Shown: positions 1 through 8,951, counted from the stretch's first letter. The stretch is 64,000 bases of DNA from Myxococcus guangdongensis (GCF_024198255.1 NZ_JAJVKW010000014.1:214336-278335); one strand, 5' to 3'. The notes: generated by a model from the sequence alone, not told the origin. Numbers and translations are program-made.

Positions 1-275
1 CATCCCGGGTTGAGCCAGACATCACCACGAGTTTGTCATTCAAACCATCACCCGGCTGTAGCGCGCCAGGCCACGACTCCAGCGGATTCGTGGCGGAATG
101 GGCCACACCCTCTCGTCCACCCGTCAACACTCCCACCTCCCGGCGGGTCGGGGAGGTCGGTGAGCCGTCCCAGGAAAACAAACAATCCATGTCATGGGCA
201 CGAGACCTGCTTTGACAGACATCACGACCGACAATCCCTGTCGGCCGTGCCTCCTGTCTCATAAGGGGTTTCCCC
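1..275. other. Upstream non-coding stretch
   Basis: I see no convincing gene here. A TTGACA hexamer at 212-217 could be a -35 element for the secreted protein that starts at 276, but I see no matching -10 box at the right distance. The bases just before 276 hold the AAGGGG ribosome binding site of that gene. Confidence 0.4.
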
Positions 276-1691
276 ATGTCCTACCGTCCCCCGCGAGGTC
301 TCCTGGACCTCGTGTTGCACCCGCTGCGCTCGCTGCCCCTCTCCGTGCTCGCGCTCGGAGGGCTGCTGCTGGCCCCGATGGCCCACGCCGCCGACCCCGA
401 CCCCGACCCGCAGGCGGAGAAAGGCGCCCAGGCGACCATCACCGGTCTCTCCCTGGTGGGGGAGGGACTGAAGGTCCGCATCCAGTGGGCCGAGAAGGCG
501 GAGCTGCCCTCCGACCTCGTGCTCACCTCCTATGGCTACAAGGATGAGCCGACCGACAGCGTGGGGGTGCACCCGGAGCCCGGCAAGGAGACGGAAGTCG
601 AGCTGCATGGCGCCTCCAAGGAGTTCTGGAAGGAGGGCTGGTCCCAGCGGCTGGTCCTCGCGGACAAGGACGGCGGCGAGCCCATCCTCACCCAGCCCTT
701 CAACTTCAACCTCGAGTGCCCCGACGACAAGGAGTGCCAGGTCACCGTGGCGCCGGGCGTGGGGACCGACGGCGACGTGCTGCACGTGAGCGAGGAGCTG
801 GACGCGGCGCTCACGCAAATCGCCGAGAAGTCCGGTGAGGGCAAGGAGGTCGACCTGCTCGACGAGGTCGTCGCCATCAACCCCCACCTGCGTGGCCAGG
901 CGGTGGCCTACTCCCTGGCGCTCTCGAAGCTCCAGGTCCAGGGCCCCTGCACCTGCGTGTGGCAGGCCGTGTACTCGCAGAACCCCTCGGGCTCCGGGTA
1001 CAGCGTCTACATCAACAACGCCGGGGGCATCGTCAGCGGCACGAATGGCCCGGGCGCCAAGCACGCGCTCACGGCCTTGGGGCGCAACGGCATCTCCCAC
1101 GCGTTCAACGGCATCAGCCAGGTCAACCTCCGGCTCAACTGCTCGCGGTGGGTCATCACCTATTACATCGAGTGGGTCGTCACCTGGCCGGGTGGCCCGC
1201 GCTTCGGCATCCTCGTCCCCCGCCTGAGCATCGTCCCGTGCACCTCGACCTGCCGGGTGCGCTTCGACCACCAGGGCCGCATCAGCGGCTCCACCTTCGC
1301 CGCCTACACGAGCCCCGGCGCGGCCACCGCGTATGAGCAGGACTCCTATCGCGTGGACGGCACGTTCCTGTTGAACACGGCCGCCAGCAACGGCGGGTTC
1401 TTCAATCAAATCAGTGGCACGTCCGTGGCCTCCAACGTCGGCAGCATCGGCCGCGTGGACGCCTACGGCTACGTGTATGCCTACTCCCCGGCGTTCCCCT
1501 ACTTCGCCTCGGCGTCCGTCTCGAATGGCTACTCCATCGCCATCCACGGCCAGTCCTCGTGCCCGTACGGGCCCTATGGCCACGCCGCCGTGTGGACCTA
1601 CGGCACGTCGCAGGGCACGCCGCAGACCACCAGCCTGCGCAACTCCATCCGGAACTTCTTCCTGAACTGGGGCATCTGGACCAACCCCTGA
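276..1691 (+). CDS. Secreted protein of unknown function
   Basis: I do not recognise the family. The 471-residue product starts with a long signal peptide (hydrophobic core about residues 20-35, likely cut after Ala-His-Ala near residue 38), then a short Asp/Pro-rich linker. The first ~120 mature residues look like a beta-sandwich, and the last ~280 are rich in Gly, Ser, Tyr and Asn as in bacterial exoproteins. Paired cysteines (CTC near residue 227, CTSTC near residue 325) suggest disulfides, fitting an extracellular location. The start is set by AAGGGG 8 bases upstream of the ATG. It is monocistronic and converges on the aldo/keto reductase gene, with a hairpin between them. Confidence 0.8.
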   Translation: MSYRPPRGLLDLVLHPLRSLPLSVLALGGLLLAPMAHAADPDPDPQAEKGAQATITGLSLVGEGLKVRIQWAEKAELPSDLVLTSYGYKDEPTDSVGVHPEPGKETEVELHGASKEFWKEGWSQRLVLADKDGGEPILTQPFNFNLECPDDKECQVTVAPGVGTDGDVLHVSEELDAALTQIAEKSGEGKEVDLLDEVVAINPHLRGQAVAYSLALSKLQVQGPCTCVWQAVYSQNPSGSGYSVYINNAGGIVSGTNGPGAKHALTALGRNGISHAFNGISQVNLRLNCSRWVITYYIEWVVTWPGGPRFGILVPRLSIVPCTSTCRVRFDHQGRISGSTFAAYTSPGAATAYEQDSYRVDGTFLLNTAASNGGFFNQISGTSVASNVGSIGRVDAYGYVYAYSPAFPYFASASVSNGYSIAIHGQSSCPYGPYGHAAVWTYGTSQGTPQTTSLRNSIRNFFLNWGIWTNP

Positions 1692-1710
1692 GTCCTGACT
1701 CGAGGGTGAT

Positions 1711-1760
1711 GGCGCCCCGGAGGTCGGCCCCGAGCACGGGGGGCCGCCCACCGGGGCGCC
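1711..1760. terminator. Nested hairpin between convergent genes
   Basis: A perfect 10-bp inverted repeat (GGCGCCCCGG at 1711-1720, CCGGGGCGCC at 1751-1760) encloses a second 7-bp stem (CGGCCCC at 1725-1731 with GGGGCCG at 1740-1746). It sits between the stop at 1691 and the end of the opposing gene at 1768, so it probably ends transcription from both sides. There is no clean T-tract. Confidence 0.55.
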
Positions 1761-1767
1761 GTCGTCT

Positions 1768-2646
1768 TCAGTGGCCCGAGGCCTGGGCGTCCACCGCGGC
1801 CAGCTCGTCCTTGCCCAGCGAGAGCTCCGCGCCCGCGAGGTTCTCCTCCAGGTGCTTCACGGAGGATGTGCCCGGGATGGGCAGCATCACCGGCGAGCGG
1901 GCCAGCAGCCACGCGAGGGCAATCTGCGCGGGGCTCGCCTGGTGCTTGCGCGCCGCCGAGTCGAGCGCGCCGCCCGGCTTCGCCAGCCCACCGGTGGCCA
2001 GCGGGAACCAGGGGATGAAGCCCAGGCGCTCCTTCTCGCAGTACTCCAGCACCTGCTCATGCACGCGGTCCGTGAGGTTGTAGCGGTTCTGCACCGACAC
2101 CACGTCCACCACCTTGCGCGCGCGCTGGATGTCCTCGACGGAGACCTCCGACAGGCCGATGTGGCGAATCTTCCCCTCCTTCTGGAGCGCCTTCAGCTCG
2201 CCCAGCGACTCCTCGACGGGGACCTTCGGGTCGATGCGGTGCAACTGGAACAGGTCGATGCGCTCCAGCTTCAGGCGGCGCAGGGACATCTCCACCTCCT
2301 GGCGGAGGTACTTGGGCGCGCCCACCGGGTGCCACTGATTGGGGCCGGTGCGCACCAGGCCCGCCTTGGTCGCGATGACCAGGCCCTTGGCGTACGGGTG
2401 CAGGGCCTCGGCGATGAGGTCCTCGCTGACATAGGGGCCATACGAGTCGGCGGTGTCGATGAAGTCCACCCCCAGCTCCACCGCGCGGCGAAGCACGCGC
2501 ACCGCCTCCGCCCGGTCCTTCGGCGGTCCCCAGATGCCGGGGCCGGTGAGCTGCATGGCGCCGTAGCCCAGCCGGTGGATGGGCAGCTCTCCGCCCAGCT
2601 TGAAGACTCCGCTCTTTTCGACAGGTCGTGACGAGGTGCCGCTCAT
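1768..2646 (-). CDS. Aldo/keto reductase
   Basis: This is probably a cytosolic NADPH-dependent oxidoreductase of the aldo/keto reductase superfamily, reducing an aldehyde or ketone that cannot be named from sequence. The 292-residue length is normal for the family. The catalytic tetrad is visible: Asp and Tyr in IDTADSYG, Lys in IATKAG and His in FQLHRID. The C-terminal phosphate-binding segment (IPGTSS) fits NADPH. AGGAGGAA lies 7 bases before the ATG and fixes the start. It is divergent from the ChaN-like lipoprotein, with about 235 bp of shared promoter region. Confidence 0.93.
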   Translation of the reverse strand: MSGTSSRPVEKSGVFKLGGELPIHRLGYGAMQLTGPGIWGPPKDRAEAVRVLRRAVELGVDFIDTADSYGPYVSEDLIAEALHPYAKGLVIATKAGLVRTGPNQWHPVGAPKYLRQEVEMSLRRLKLERIDLFQLHRIDPKVPVEESLGELKALQKEGKIRHIGLSEVSVEDIQRARKVVDVVSVQNRYNLTDRVHEQVLEYCEKERLGFIPWFPLATGGLAKPGGALDSAARKHQASPAQIALAWLLARSPVMLPIPGTSSVKHLEENLAGAELSLGKDELAAVDAQASGH

Positions 2647-2881
2647 GGAACGCTTCCTCCTGCACTGAAGGTAGGGCGCCTGGATAACGCCCCTCGGGCA
2701 CGCCCGCTCGCCGCGATGACGGGCGACGGGGCCTTCGCGCCCCTGGGCCCTCTCCTCGGGGAGCGGGCGTGCTCGACGTGGTGCGTCGCGCTGGGCGCCC
2801 GGGGTTCACCGATATCCTTTCCGCCCCCGAGCGTTCCTGTCCCGCCACCGAGTTCTCCGAACGCGACAAGGGAGGCCATCG

Positions 2882-4465
2882 ATGCACCGAGCCCTGGCTG
2901 GTCTGGTGTTGTTGCTCGCGGGTTGTGCGAGGAACGTCCGTCCCCCCGAGCAGGCCGAGGCCACCCAGGCCGCCCCGCCCGTGGAGCCGGAGCAGCCGCG
3001 CTATGAGCACATCTTCCTGATGTCCCCCGAGCGCGCGCTCGCCGAGGCCGCGAAGCTCTTGAAGAACGAGGGCTGGGTGCTCCAGCCCATGGAGGACCCC
3101 CGGCTGCTGTTGACCGAGTGGCGCGCGGCACAAATCGGCACGAAGTCCTGGGGCTACCAGAGCGACGGCGACCACACGCGCTACCTGGTGTCCAGCGAGT
3201 CGCTCTCCGAGCGCGAGTGCATCCTCCGCATCTTCCGGATGAAGCGCGTCGCCTTCAGCAACGACGTCGAAATCAAGCCCGAGGCGAGCGGCGCGCTCAG
3301 CAACCGCTTCGTGGGCATGCAGCGCTTCGAGGAGCAATTCCGCGCCCGGGGCGCGCCGGTGGAGCTGGCGCAGCGCGAGCGCGACACCGCGGGATGGGTG
3401 GAGCTGGACGGCGCCACGCAGGGGACGCGAGATTTGGAGCTGGAGCGGCGGCTCACCCTGATTCTGGAGTCGCGCCCGTCGCTGGAGACGCTCACCGGCT
3501 CGCTGAAGCTGTCGCGGGACGACTCGTTCGCCAGGGACCCGACCTTCTACCTGAAGCGGTGGAAGGAGCCGGTGCAGGAGCCCTGTGAGCGGAAGGTCCC
3601 GGGCTTCCAGCCGCTCTTGAAGGCCGGGCTCACGGTGCTCATCGGCGAGCAGCTCGGGACGCGGGAGGTGCCGACGAGCGTGGGGGACCTGATGTGCGAG
3701 GCCTCGCAGGCGGGCCATGCGGTCACGCTCGCGCTCACCCTGCCCGACAAGGAGCAGGCGCGCGTCGACGCGTACCTGGCGAGCGCGGGCAAGCCCTCGG
3801 ACCAGGACGCGCTGCTCGGGGGGCACTTCTGGCGCAAGGTGCAGCAGGACGGCCGAGGCAGCCGCGCGATGATGGAGTTGCTGGACCGGGCGCGGGCGCT
3901 GAAGGCCCAGGGCCGCGCCATCTCCGTGGTGGCGATGGACACGGACATGAGCCAGGGGAAGGCGCGTGACGCGCACATGGCGGGCAAGGTGTTGAAGCCT
4001 CGCGCCGCGCGGCCCCAGGACGTGTTCCTGGTGCTCGCGGGCAATGCCCACACGCGGCTTGGGGACGCGGACTGGAACGACGACTTCGTGCCCTTGTCGC
4101 GGCATGTCGTGGAGAAGCGCCCGGACGTGAAGGTCCTGGAGGTGGGCTACGCGCAGGGCCGCCGCTGGGGGTGTGACGTGGAGCTCAACGGGGACATCAC
4201 GTGCAACGTGATGGGCATCACCCCGGGCCCGGTGGTCGAGATTCGCCCCCAGACGTCCGTGGGTGTCCGCATGCTCCCCGAGGTGCACCCGGAGGGGTTC
4301 CACGGCTTCCTGGACGTGGGTGCGCTGTCGGTGTCGTTGCCCGCCATCGCGCTGCGAGGACACGAGCCGGAGACGCCGGCCGCCGAGCCCGCGAAGCCCC
4401 AGGCTCCCGCGGCGCCCACGCCTGCGGCCAGCGGGGAGGCGACGACACCCAGGTCCGCGCCATAG
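2882..4465 (+). CDS. ChaN/Tiki-like lipoprotein
   Basis: A 527-residue lipoprotein with an N-terminal lipobox (LLLAGC, Cys about 17) and a Pro/Ala-rich C-terminal tail. The second half resembles the ChaN/Tiki/EreA superfamily: it has an IGEQLGTREVP segment that matches the GExHGTxE-type motif except that the usual His is Leu, then RDAHMA and VLAGNAHTRLG. Members bind haem or act as hydrolases or esterases. The Leu in the first motif makes catalysis uncertain. The first ~210 residues form a separate region I cannot name. AGGGAGG 6 bases before the ATG supports the start. Its 3' end lies 10 bp from the EcoRV-like gene, which converges on it. Confidence 0.75.
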   Translation: MHRALAGLVLLLAGCARNVRPPEQAEATQAAPPVEPEQPRYEHIFLMSPERALAEAAKLLKNEGWVLQPMEDPRLLLTEWRAAQIGTKSWGYQSDGDHTRYLVSSESLSERECILRIFRMKRVAFSNDVEIKPEASGALSNRFVGMQRFEEQFRARGAPVELAQRERDTAGWVELDGATQGTRDLELERRLTLILESRPSLETLTGSLKLSRDDSFARDPTFYLKRWKEPVQEPCERKVPGFQPLLKAGLTVLIGEQLGTREVPTSVGDLMCEASQAGHAVTLALTLPDKEQARVDAYLASAGKPSDQDALLGGHFWRKVQQDGRGSRAMMELLDRARALKAQGRAISVVAMDTDMSQGKARDAHMAGKVLKPRAARPQDVFLVLAGNAHTRLGDADWNDDFVPLSRHVVEKRPDVKVLEVGYAQGRRWGCDVELNGDITCNVMGITPGPVVEIRPQTSVGVRMLPEVHPEGFHGFLDVGALSVSLPAIALRGHEPETPAAEPAKPQAPAAPTPAASGEATTPRSAP

Positions 4466-4475
4466 GGAACGAGGA

Positions 4476-4988
4476 CTATCGGAGTCGGGGCGCCAGCTCC
4501 GGCGCGGGCGGCGCTTCCGGGTACCAGCCATTCAGGGAGGAGCGCTCACCGGGCCTGCGCTTCTCGACGCGCCACTCGATGCGCTCGGAGAGACCGCGCA
4601 CGTCCAGCGAGAAGCCAATCACCCAGTGCTCGGTGTACTCATCGAGTGGGAAGCGGCTGCTCACGAGGGGCTCGCGAATCACCGCGCCCCCGGACATGCC
4701 GGTGAACCAGCTCACCTCGATGTCGACGGCGACCTTCTCCCGGGCCCCTTCGTCCTTCAGCAGCGTGAAGTGGGGATACACCTCCGGCGGCGAATCGACG
4801 ACGCGCAGGCCGTTGCGGTCCGCGATGTCGACGAGCAGCGGCTGGCAGTAGAGCTCGAGCAGGGACGCCAGCAATTGGGAGTCCAACGCGGCCGTCTGAG
4901 GCTGGACGTCCGGGTCGAGCAGCGTGCGCACGGCGAAGTGGATGTCTTGACGTCGAACCGCCGCGGCGAACTCGGTTTGCAGGTTCAC
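4476..4988 (-). CDS. EcoRV-like endonuclease homologue, shortened, catalytic residues changed
   Basis: The 170-residue product can be laid residue by residue on EcoRV restriction endonuclease as I recall it. The first 50 residues align with no gap from the GTG codon at 4988, which has GGGGGGGA 7 bases upstream; an ATG at 5021 lacks a site. Shared blocks include ASLLELYCQP, VYPHFTL, VAVDI and FPLDEYTEHWVIGF. Of the EcoRV catalytic residues, Glu45 and Asp90 are kept (Glu45, Asp89 here), Asp74 is His (His73) and Lys92 is Glu (Glu91), so DNA cleavage is unlikely. The EcoRV C-terminal ~80 residues, including the DNA-recognition loop, are missing. There is no methyltransferase nearby. It lies about 98 bp after the toxin/immunity operon, same strand. 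It may be a decayed enzyme or a repurposed binding or immunity protein. Confidence 0.72.
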   Translation of the reverse strand: MNLQTEFAAAVRRQDIHFAVRTLLDPDVQPQTAALDSQLLASLLELYCQPLLVDIADRNGLRVVDSPPEVYPHFTLLKDEGAREKVAVDIEVSWFTGMSGGAVIREPLVSSRFPLDEYTEHWVIGFSLDVRGLSERIEWRVEKRRPGERSSLNGWYPEAPPAPELAPRLR

Positions 4989-5086
4989 GAGCGTTCCCCC
5001 CCAACTGATTCCCCGCAGCATTAATCGAACCCGAAGCCCGCCGCCAGTTCCCGATGCTCTCGGTTACGGGAGGCTGCCCACTTCGT

Positions 5087-5557
5087 TCAGGCTTCGTCGT
5101 CCGGTAGGAGCGTGCGCAGCAGTTCGTCATCAGGACCGAGCGGGCGCCAGCCTGCTGGAGGCGGGGTCGCACGAAGCACCGCTCTGGCCTGCCGAACACG
5201 CCCCTTATGCGTTTCTGGGGTGTAGGAGGTCCACGCGCCGAGCGCCAGCGCAACCTCACCACGGGTTGCGTCGTCCAGGGTGTCTGGCCAGCCCTTGGGG
5301 AGGCGCGTGTACAGTTCGCGCACGAACTGCCCACGCACCAATCGCGTGAGCTGTTTGCTCCGCGCCGCCTCCTCCACCAGCATGCTGAACACCTGCACCC
5401 CCGCGATGTCGTCCTTACCTAGTGCCTCGGCCAGCTCGACCAGAGAGGCAGTGGGGCGGGCCTCGGCAAAAGCCGTGAGCGAGTCGCAACCACGCTCGTG
5501 GACGCGCTCATACAGGCGAGCCTTCCAATTCCCCTGCCACGAACGACCATCGGTCAT
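5087..5557 (-). CDS. Probable immunity protein of the upstream toxin
   Basis: A 156-residue soluble, mostly helical protein without a signal peptide, expected in the cytoplasm. I do not recognise a named domain. Its role is inferred from position: its ATG overlaps the stop codon of the lipoprotein toxin gene (ATGA), the tightest coupling possible and typical of toxin-immunity pairs. It would bind and neutralise the His-rich C-terminal domain of that toxin, in the position of SitI in sitBAI loci. GGGGACGAG just upstream of the ATG is a plausible ribosome binding site. Confidence 0.65.
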   Translation of the reverse strand: MTDGRSWQGNWKARLYERVHERGCDSLTAFAEARPTASLVELAEALGKDDIAGVQVFSMLVEEAARSKQLTRLVRGQFVRELYTRLPKGWPDTLDDATRGEVALALGAWTSYTPETHKGRVRQARAVLRATPPPAGWRPLGPDDELLRTLLPDDEA

Positions 5558-7089
5558 CGGCTCGTCCCCATCGTGAACTTCATCGGGATGTCGTAGCGAT
5601 TCATGTTCTCCGCGACCTCGCTCAAGATCTCATTTCGCGTCAACATGCGGCCAGCATCAATTTCAGCTTCGCGCAGTGCCTCCATGATCCGCCTGTTCCA
5701 TTCACCGGGCCACATGCGCCCCAGCTTCCAGTTCCCGCCGCCGTGAATCGCCTCGTGGTGGGCCTGTTCCAGCCTCACGCAGAACTGGTCGATGTCCAAG
5801 TCGCCCTTGAAGCCGCGCTGCTCGAACCACTCGCGGTGTTCCTTCGGCATGACGTGATGCTTCGGGGCCTCGGACATGCCCGCGCCCGCCCTGCCCGTCA
5901 CTCGCATGCCGCGTACCTCGGGGCTGTCCCCCAGCGCCTCTCGCACGCCCTCGGGCAAGTCCTGGTGTGCCTGGGCCATCATCACCTGCCCACCGTGAAT
6001 GCGGACCGCAGCGCTCACGACGGGAAGTGAGATGACACCCGCCTGCACCAGCCTTCGCATCATCTCCACCCACTCGGCGGAGACGACCAGCCGCGAGCCC
6101 GCCATGACGCCGCCCGAACTCATCACGAGCCCCACGCCGAGCATCGCGGGCGCGGATGGCGGGGGCCGGGGCAGTGACATCTTCAGCGTGGAAATCAGGG
6201 CCAGCATCTCCATCACCTGCACCGCGACCATGACCTTGCCGCCCTGCTCCATGGCCGAGCGCGCGTCTCGCTGAATCACGTCGAACTCATGGGTCAACTT
6301 CCCCATCAACTCCGGCATCTCGGTCGCCGCCACTTCGATGCGCTCGGAGTCCCTGGACGCCAACTCCTTCAACGCGGGCTCCATCAAGCCCTGGACGCGA
6401 TTCAGGTCCACGAACAGCTTCTCAGTGCCGCACATGGGGCAGTCTCGCAGCAGGGCGTCAGCAAGCTGGAGGAAGTCCACCCAGGTGGCCAACAGCAGGG
6501 TTCCGAACATCGCGCCTTGGAGTCGAGGCCCCGCCATGCGCAGGACGCCCAGCTCCATGTCCGAGTCCTCCACTTCCGACGCGACTTGCGCCAGCGCGGT
6601 GGCACTCCGCAGCGCATCTCGTAGCCACGCCAGTTGGTTGGAGCCATGGTCGAGATAGCGCGTGAAGACACCATCGAGGCTCCGAGTACCGGAAGAGGAT
6701 GAACGCGAAGCGAGCCGTGAGCGCGTCGCGTCGCTTCTCTCCAGGGTGCGCTTCACTTCGTCAATGGCGCCGCGGACCGCTTGACGGGCCGAGGCGGCTT
6801 GCGGACCCCCACTTCCGACAGCTCCTGATGCGGTGCCAGGTGCTGCCTGCGTTGCATCGCCTCGAGGCCCGACATGCCGGATGAAGCGCTGCCCAGCCCC
6901 AGAGCCCGAGAGAGAGTGCGGCGGGGAACCAGAGGCATGAGGACGCTCGCCACTCAGCGCGTCCGCTCTTTCGGGAGAGGTCGCTCCACGAGGCGTGTAG
7001 TTCAACGTTCCGCCACGCCCGGGAGCATGGGGAACCGACGCGCATCCCGTGGCAAGGACCACGACCAGAAGCAGGGCGTCAGCGCGCAT
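5554..7089 (-). CDS. DUF2380/TIGR02269-type lipoprotein toxin (SitA-like)
   Basis: A 511-residue lipoprotein (lipobox VLATGC, Cys about 16) of a family expanded in myxobacteria. A low-complexity Ser/Gly/Arg region (20-130) is followed by a helical middle part (130-390) with CPMC, and a C-terminal ~100-residue domain rich in His: KHHVMPKEH at 410-418 and HHEAIHGGG at 444-452. The pattern fits an HNH/DUF2380-like metal nuclease. SitA toxins of M. xanthus have this plan: the lipid anchor lets them pass between kin cells by outer membrane exchange, and the variable C-terminus kills cells lacking the matching immunity protein. It overlaps the barrel gene by 11 bp upstream and the immunity gene by 4 bp downstream. 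Confidence 0.75.
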   Translation of the reverse strand: MRADALLLVVVLATGCASVPHAPGRGGTLNYTPRGATSPERADALSGERPHASGSPPHSLSGSGAGQRFIRHVGPRGDATQAAPGTASGAVGSGGPQAASARQAVRGAIDEVKRTLERSDATRSRLASRSSSSGTRSLDGVFTRYLDHGSNQLAWLRDALRSATALAQVASEVEDSDMELGVLRMAGPRLQGAMFGTLLLATWVDFLQLADALLRDCPMCGTEKLFVDLNRVQGLMEPALKELASRDSERIEVAATEMPELMGKLTHEFDVIQRDARSAMEQGGKVMVAVQVMEMLALISTLKMSLPRPPPSAPAMLGVGLVMSSGGVMAGSRLVVSAEWVEMMRRLVQAGVISLPVVSAAVRIHGGQVMMAQAHQDLPEGVREALGDSPEVRGMRVTGRAGAGMSEAPKHHVMPKEHREWFEQRGFKGDLDIDQFCVRLEQAHHEAIHGGGNWKLGRMWPGEWNRRIMEALREAEIDAGRMLTRNEILSEVAENMNRYDIPMKFTMGTSR

Positions 7090-8428
7090 TGTCCACCCCC
7101 AGGCCCACCGAGGCGAAGGCCCCAGGTCGCAGCATCCCCTCCGACGTGGGGAACAGCAGCGTGCCGGCCGTCCCCATCGCGTAGAGCTTCCCGCCGAGGA
7201 ACCTCCAGCGGACCTCTGCCGCGCCCAGGTAGCGCGCCCCGGGCTTCCCGGCCCCGACGGCGAGCCCCTTCAACGCGACCTCCAAGGCACGCTCGAAGAG
7301 CTGCACCGCCACGCGCCCATCCAGGTCGAAGCGGCCCCAGGAGAACGCCTCCGCGCCCAGCGACGCCTTCAGGTGCTTGTAGAGCCCGCCGTAGCTGACG
7401 GCGTCCCACTCCACGAGGGCTTCCGCGAATGCGGAGTAGCCGTCCGGAAAGCGAGCATCCGCGAGCGACACGCCGTGGGGGCCCGCCGCCTGGAAGCGCG
7501 CCAGCTCGTAGTCCGCGCCGAAGAAGCCTTGCCGGAAGCCGCCATGCTGGCGCCTCTCCTCCAGTCGCAGGCGCAGGTTGAACCTCTCGGAGAGCGAGTC
7601 CACCCCGCCGCCCATGACAGCGCCCCAAGCACCGCCCTCTCCGGGCCGGCCGCCCCACCCCGCGTTCACGTATGCCTCCATGCCGGGCCGCACCACCCTC
7701 ACCGCCATGGCATCCAGGTGGGCCAACGTCATCGACGGCGCTGTGCCTCCCGCTCTCCCCCAGTCGTGGGCGGCGGACACGGCCAACGTGTACCGGCCCC
7801 GCTGCTCGGGCTGCCCGAAGAGGATGTGCTCCAGGTCCAGGGAGAACTCCGCGCCCAACAACCGCGCGCCGAGCACATCCGAGGCGAACGCTTCCGTGTA
7901 GAGCGGGCCCAACGTGCCCGTGAAGATGCCCCCGGCCGGGTGGTAGTCGGGGTTCGTACGGTTGGAGTAGCGACGGACGAGATGGCCGGAGAGGAGTCGG
8001 TACTCCTCCAGCGCGCCGAACCAGACACCTACCGGCGCGTCGTCGGAACCCAACTTGAGGCCGCGAACGAGCTGCCCCCAGTCCGAGAGCGTGTCCCAGT
8101 CCTCGCGACGCACGAGGGCCCCGCCGTCGCTCCCGCCCCACAGGCGAAAGCGCACGGGCGCCCCCAGGTTGACGCCGAACTCGGGGCCACCGTCGAGGAT
8201 GAACGTGGGCTCCACCTGCACGAAGCCCTCGTCTTCCCCCGCGCCAGCGCGAGGCCGCAACGCGAACGACGTGGCTTCCACGCGCGTCAGGTAGTGCCAC
8301 TTGCGCGTGGGTGGTGCAGCCGAGGCGGTGGCTGATTCTTCCTCCGTGGCGAAAGGCTCCGAGGCCCCTCCCGTCGCCGGCAACAGCAACAGCAGCGCGG
8401 CGGCCAGACAGCTTCGCGTCCTGTGCAT
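7079..8428 (-). CDS. Outer membrane beta-barrel-like protein, first gene of the toxin operon
   Basis: A 449-residue protein with a signal peptide (hydrophobic residues 8-20) and no lipobox Cys. The rest consists of alternating aromatic/polar strands with many Gly and Tyr, ending in a short strand-like C-terminus, as in outer membrane barrels. I chose the ATG at 8428 because AGGAGG lies 6 bases upstream and the signal peptide starts there. In-frame starts further upstream have neither. The gene overlaps the SitA-like toxin by 11 bp, so the three genes form one transcript. By position it could be the SitB-like helper of toxin delivery; that role is inferred. Confidence 0.68.
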   Translation of the reverse strand: MHRTRSCLAAALLLLLPATGGASEPFATEEESATASAAPPTRKWHYLTRVEATSFALRPRAGAGEDEGFVQVEPTFILDGGPEFGVNLGAPVRFRLWGGSDGGALVRREDWDTLSDWGQLVRGLKLGSDDAPVGVWFGALEEYRLLSGHLVRRYSNRTNPDYHPAGGIFTGTLGPLYTEAFASDVLGARLLGAEFSLDLEHILFGQPEQRGRYTLAVSAAHDWGRAGGTAPSMTLAHLDAMAVRVVRPGMEAYVNAGWGGRPGEGGAWGAVMGGGVDSLSERFNLRLRLEERRQHGGFRQGFFGADYELARFQAAGPHGVSLADARFPDGYSAFAEALVEWDAVSYGGLYKHLKASLGAEAFSWGRFDLDGRVAVQLFERALEVALKGLAVGAGKPGARYLGAAEVRWRFLGGKLYAMGTAGTLLFPTSEGMLRPGAFASVGLGVDNAR

Positions 8429-8951
8429 ACACGCCTCCTGTGCGCGCCCCGGGATGAGGCACGAAGAACACACGCCTCCCAGTCGGCTCGAGCGACTCGC
8501 GCCGGGCCGGTGGTGGCTCCACGGTGGTGAAGGAAAGAGGTGCCGCCGCTACGCGGTCGGCGGCTTCGTCAAGGACTCGCAGGAGGCGTCGCCGTGGGTG
8601 AACAGGACAGCGCTCCCGGCGGGCCGAGAATCAGACGGATTGGACATGGGCTGGACGCTCCGAGTGCCAGCGCAACAGGGGTCGCGCAAAGGCAGACTCA
8701 AGGTACTACCAGCCCTTCCAAACCTGAACGACGTGACAGGTCCAAAAAGCCGAATCACTACCGACCAAGGACAACACACACTGGAATAGTCCAGCCGTCT
8801 GGAAGCTGGGCCTCCGTGTAGCGCCTCCAGCCCGGCATGTGAGCAGAGGCCCGTCCCCATGAGGGGATTGAGCCCCTTCAAGTCGATGCGGCGTCAATCG
8901 AAACCGCCCCCGGCCACGGGAGGCCGGAGGCGGGCAGGTGACACACCGCGA
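8429..8951. other. 523-bp intergenic region
   Basis: Nothing here reads as a convincing gene. It should carry the promoter of the toxin operon on its left side. On its right it holds the terminator hairpin at 8904-8933. Another short hairpin-like stretch (GAGGGG/CCCCTT) lies near 8860-8880. Confidence 0.5.
8904..8933 (-). terminator. Terminator of the 8952-10763 gene pair
   Basis: A 12-bp stem with one mismatch (CCGCCCCCGGCC at 8904-8915, GGCCGGAGGCGG at 8922-8933) and a 6-base loop lies 19 bp after the stop codon of the minus-strand lipoprotein gene. On that strand the stem is followed by GGTTTCGATT, a short T-rich stretch. Confidence 0.65.

Noticed and set aside
212..240. Sigma-70 promoter for the first gene (TTGACA at 212-217)
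   Set aside because: No convincing -10 hexamer at 16-18 bp, so I did not list it as a promoter.
2057..4531. 824-codon open frame on the minus strand
   Set aside because: It is opposite the ChaN-like lipoprotein and overlaps the aldo/keto reductase out of frame; it is Arg/Pro-rich without motifs, as expected for antisense frames in GC-rich coding DNA.
4639..5334. 231-codon minus-strand frame overlapping the EcoRV-like and immunity genes
   Set aside because: It lacks a ribosome binding site and domains, while the overlapping frames show family similarity and good starts.
8549..8881. 110-codon minus-strand frame in the 8.4-8.9 kb gap
   Set aside because: No ribosome binding site, no signal or domain, and amino acid composition unlike neighbouring genes.
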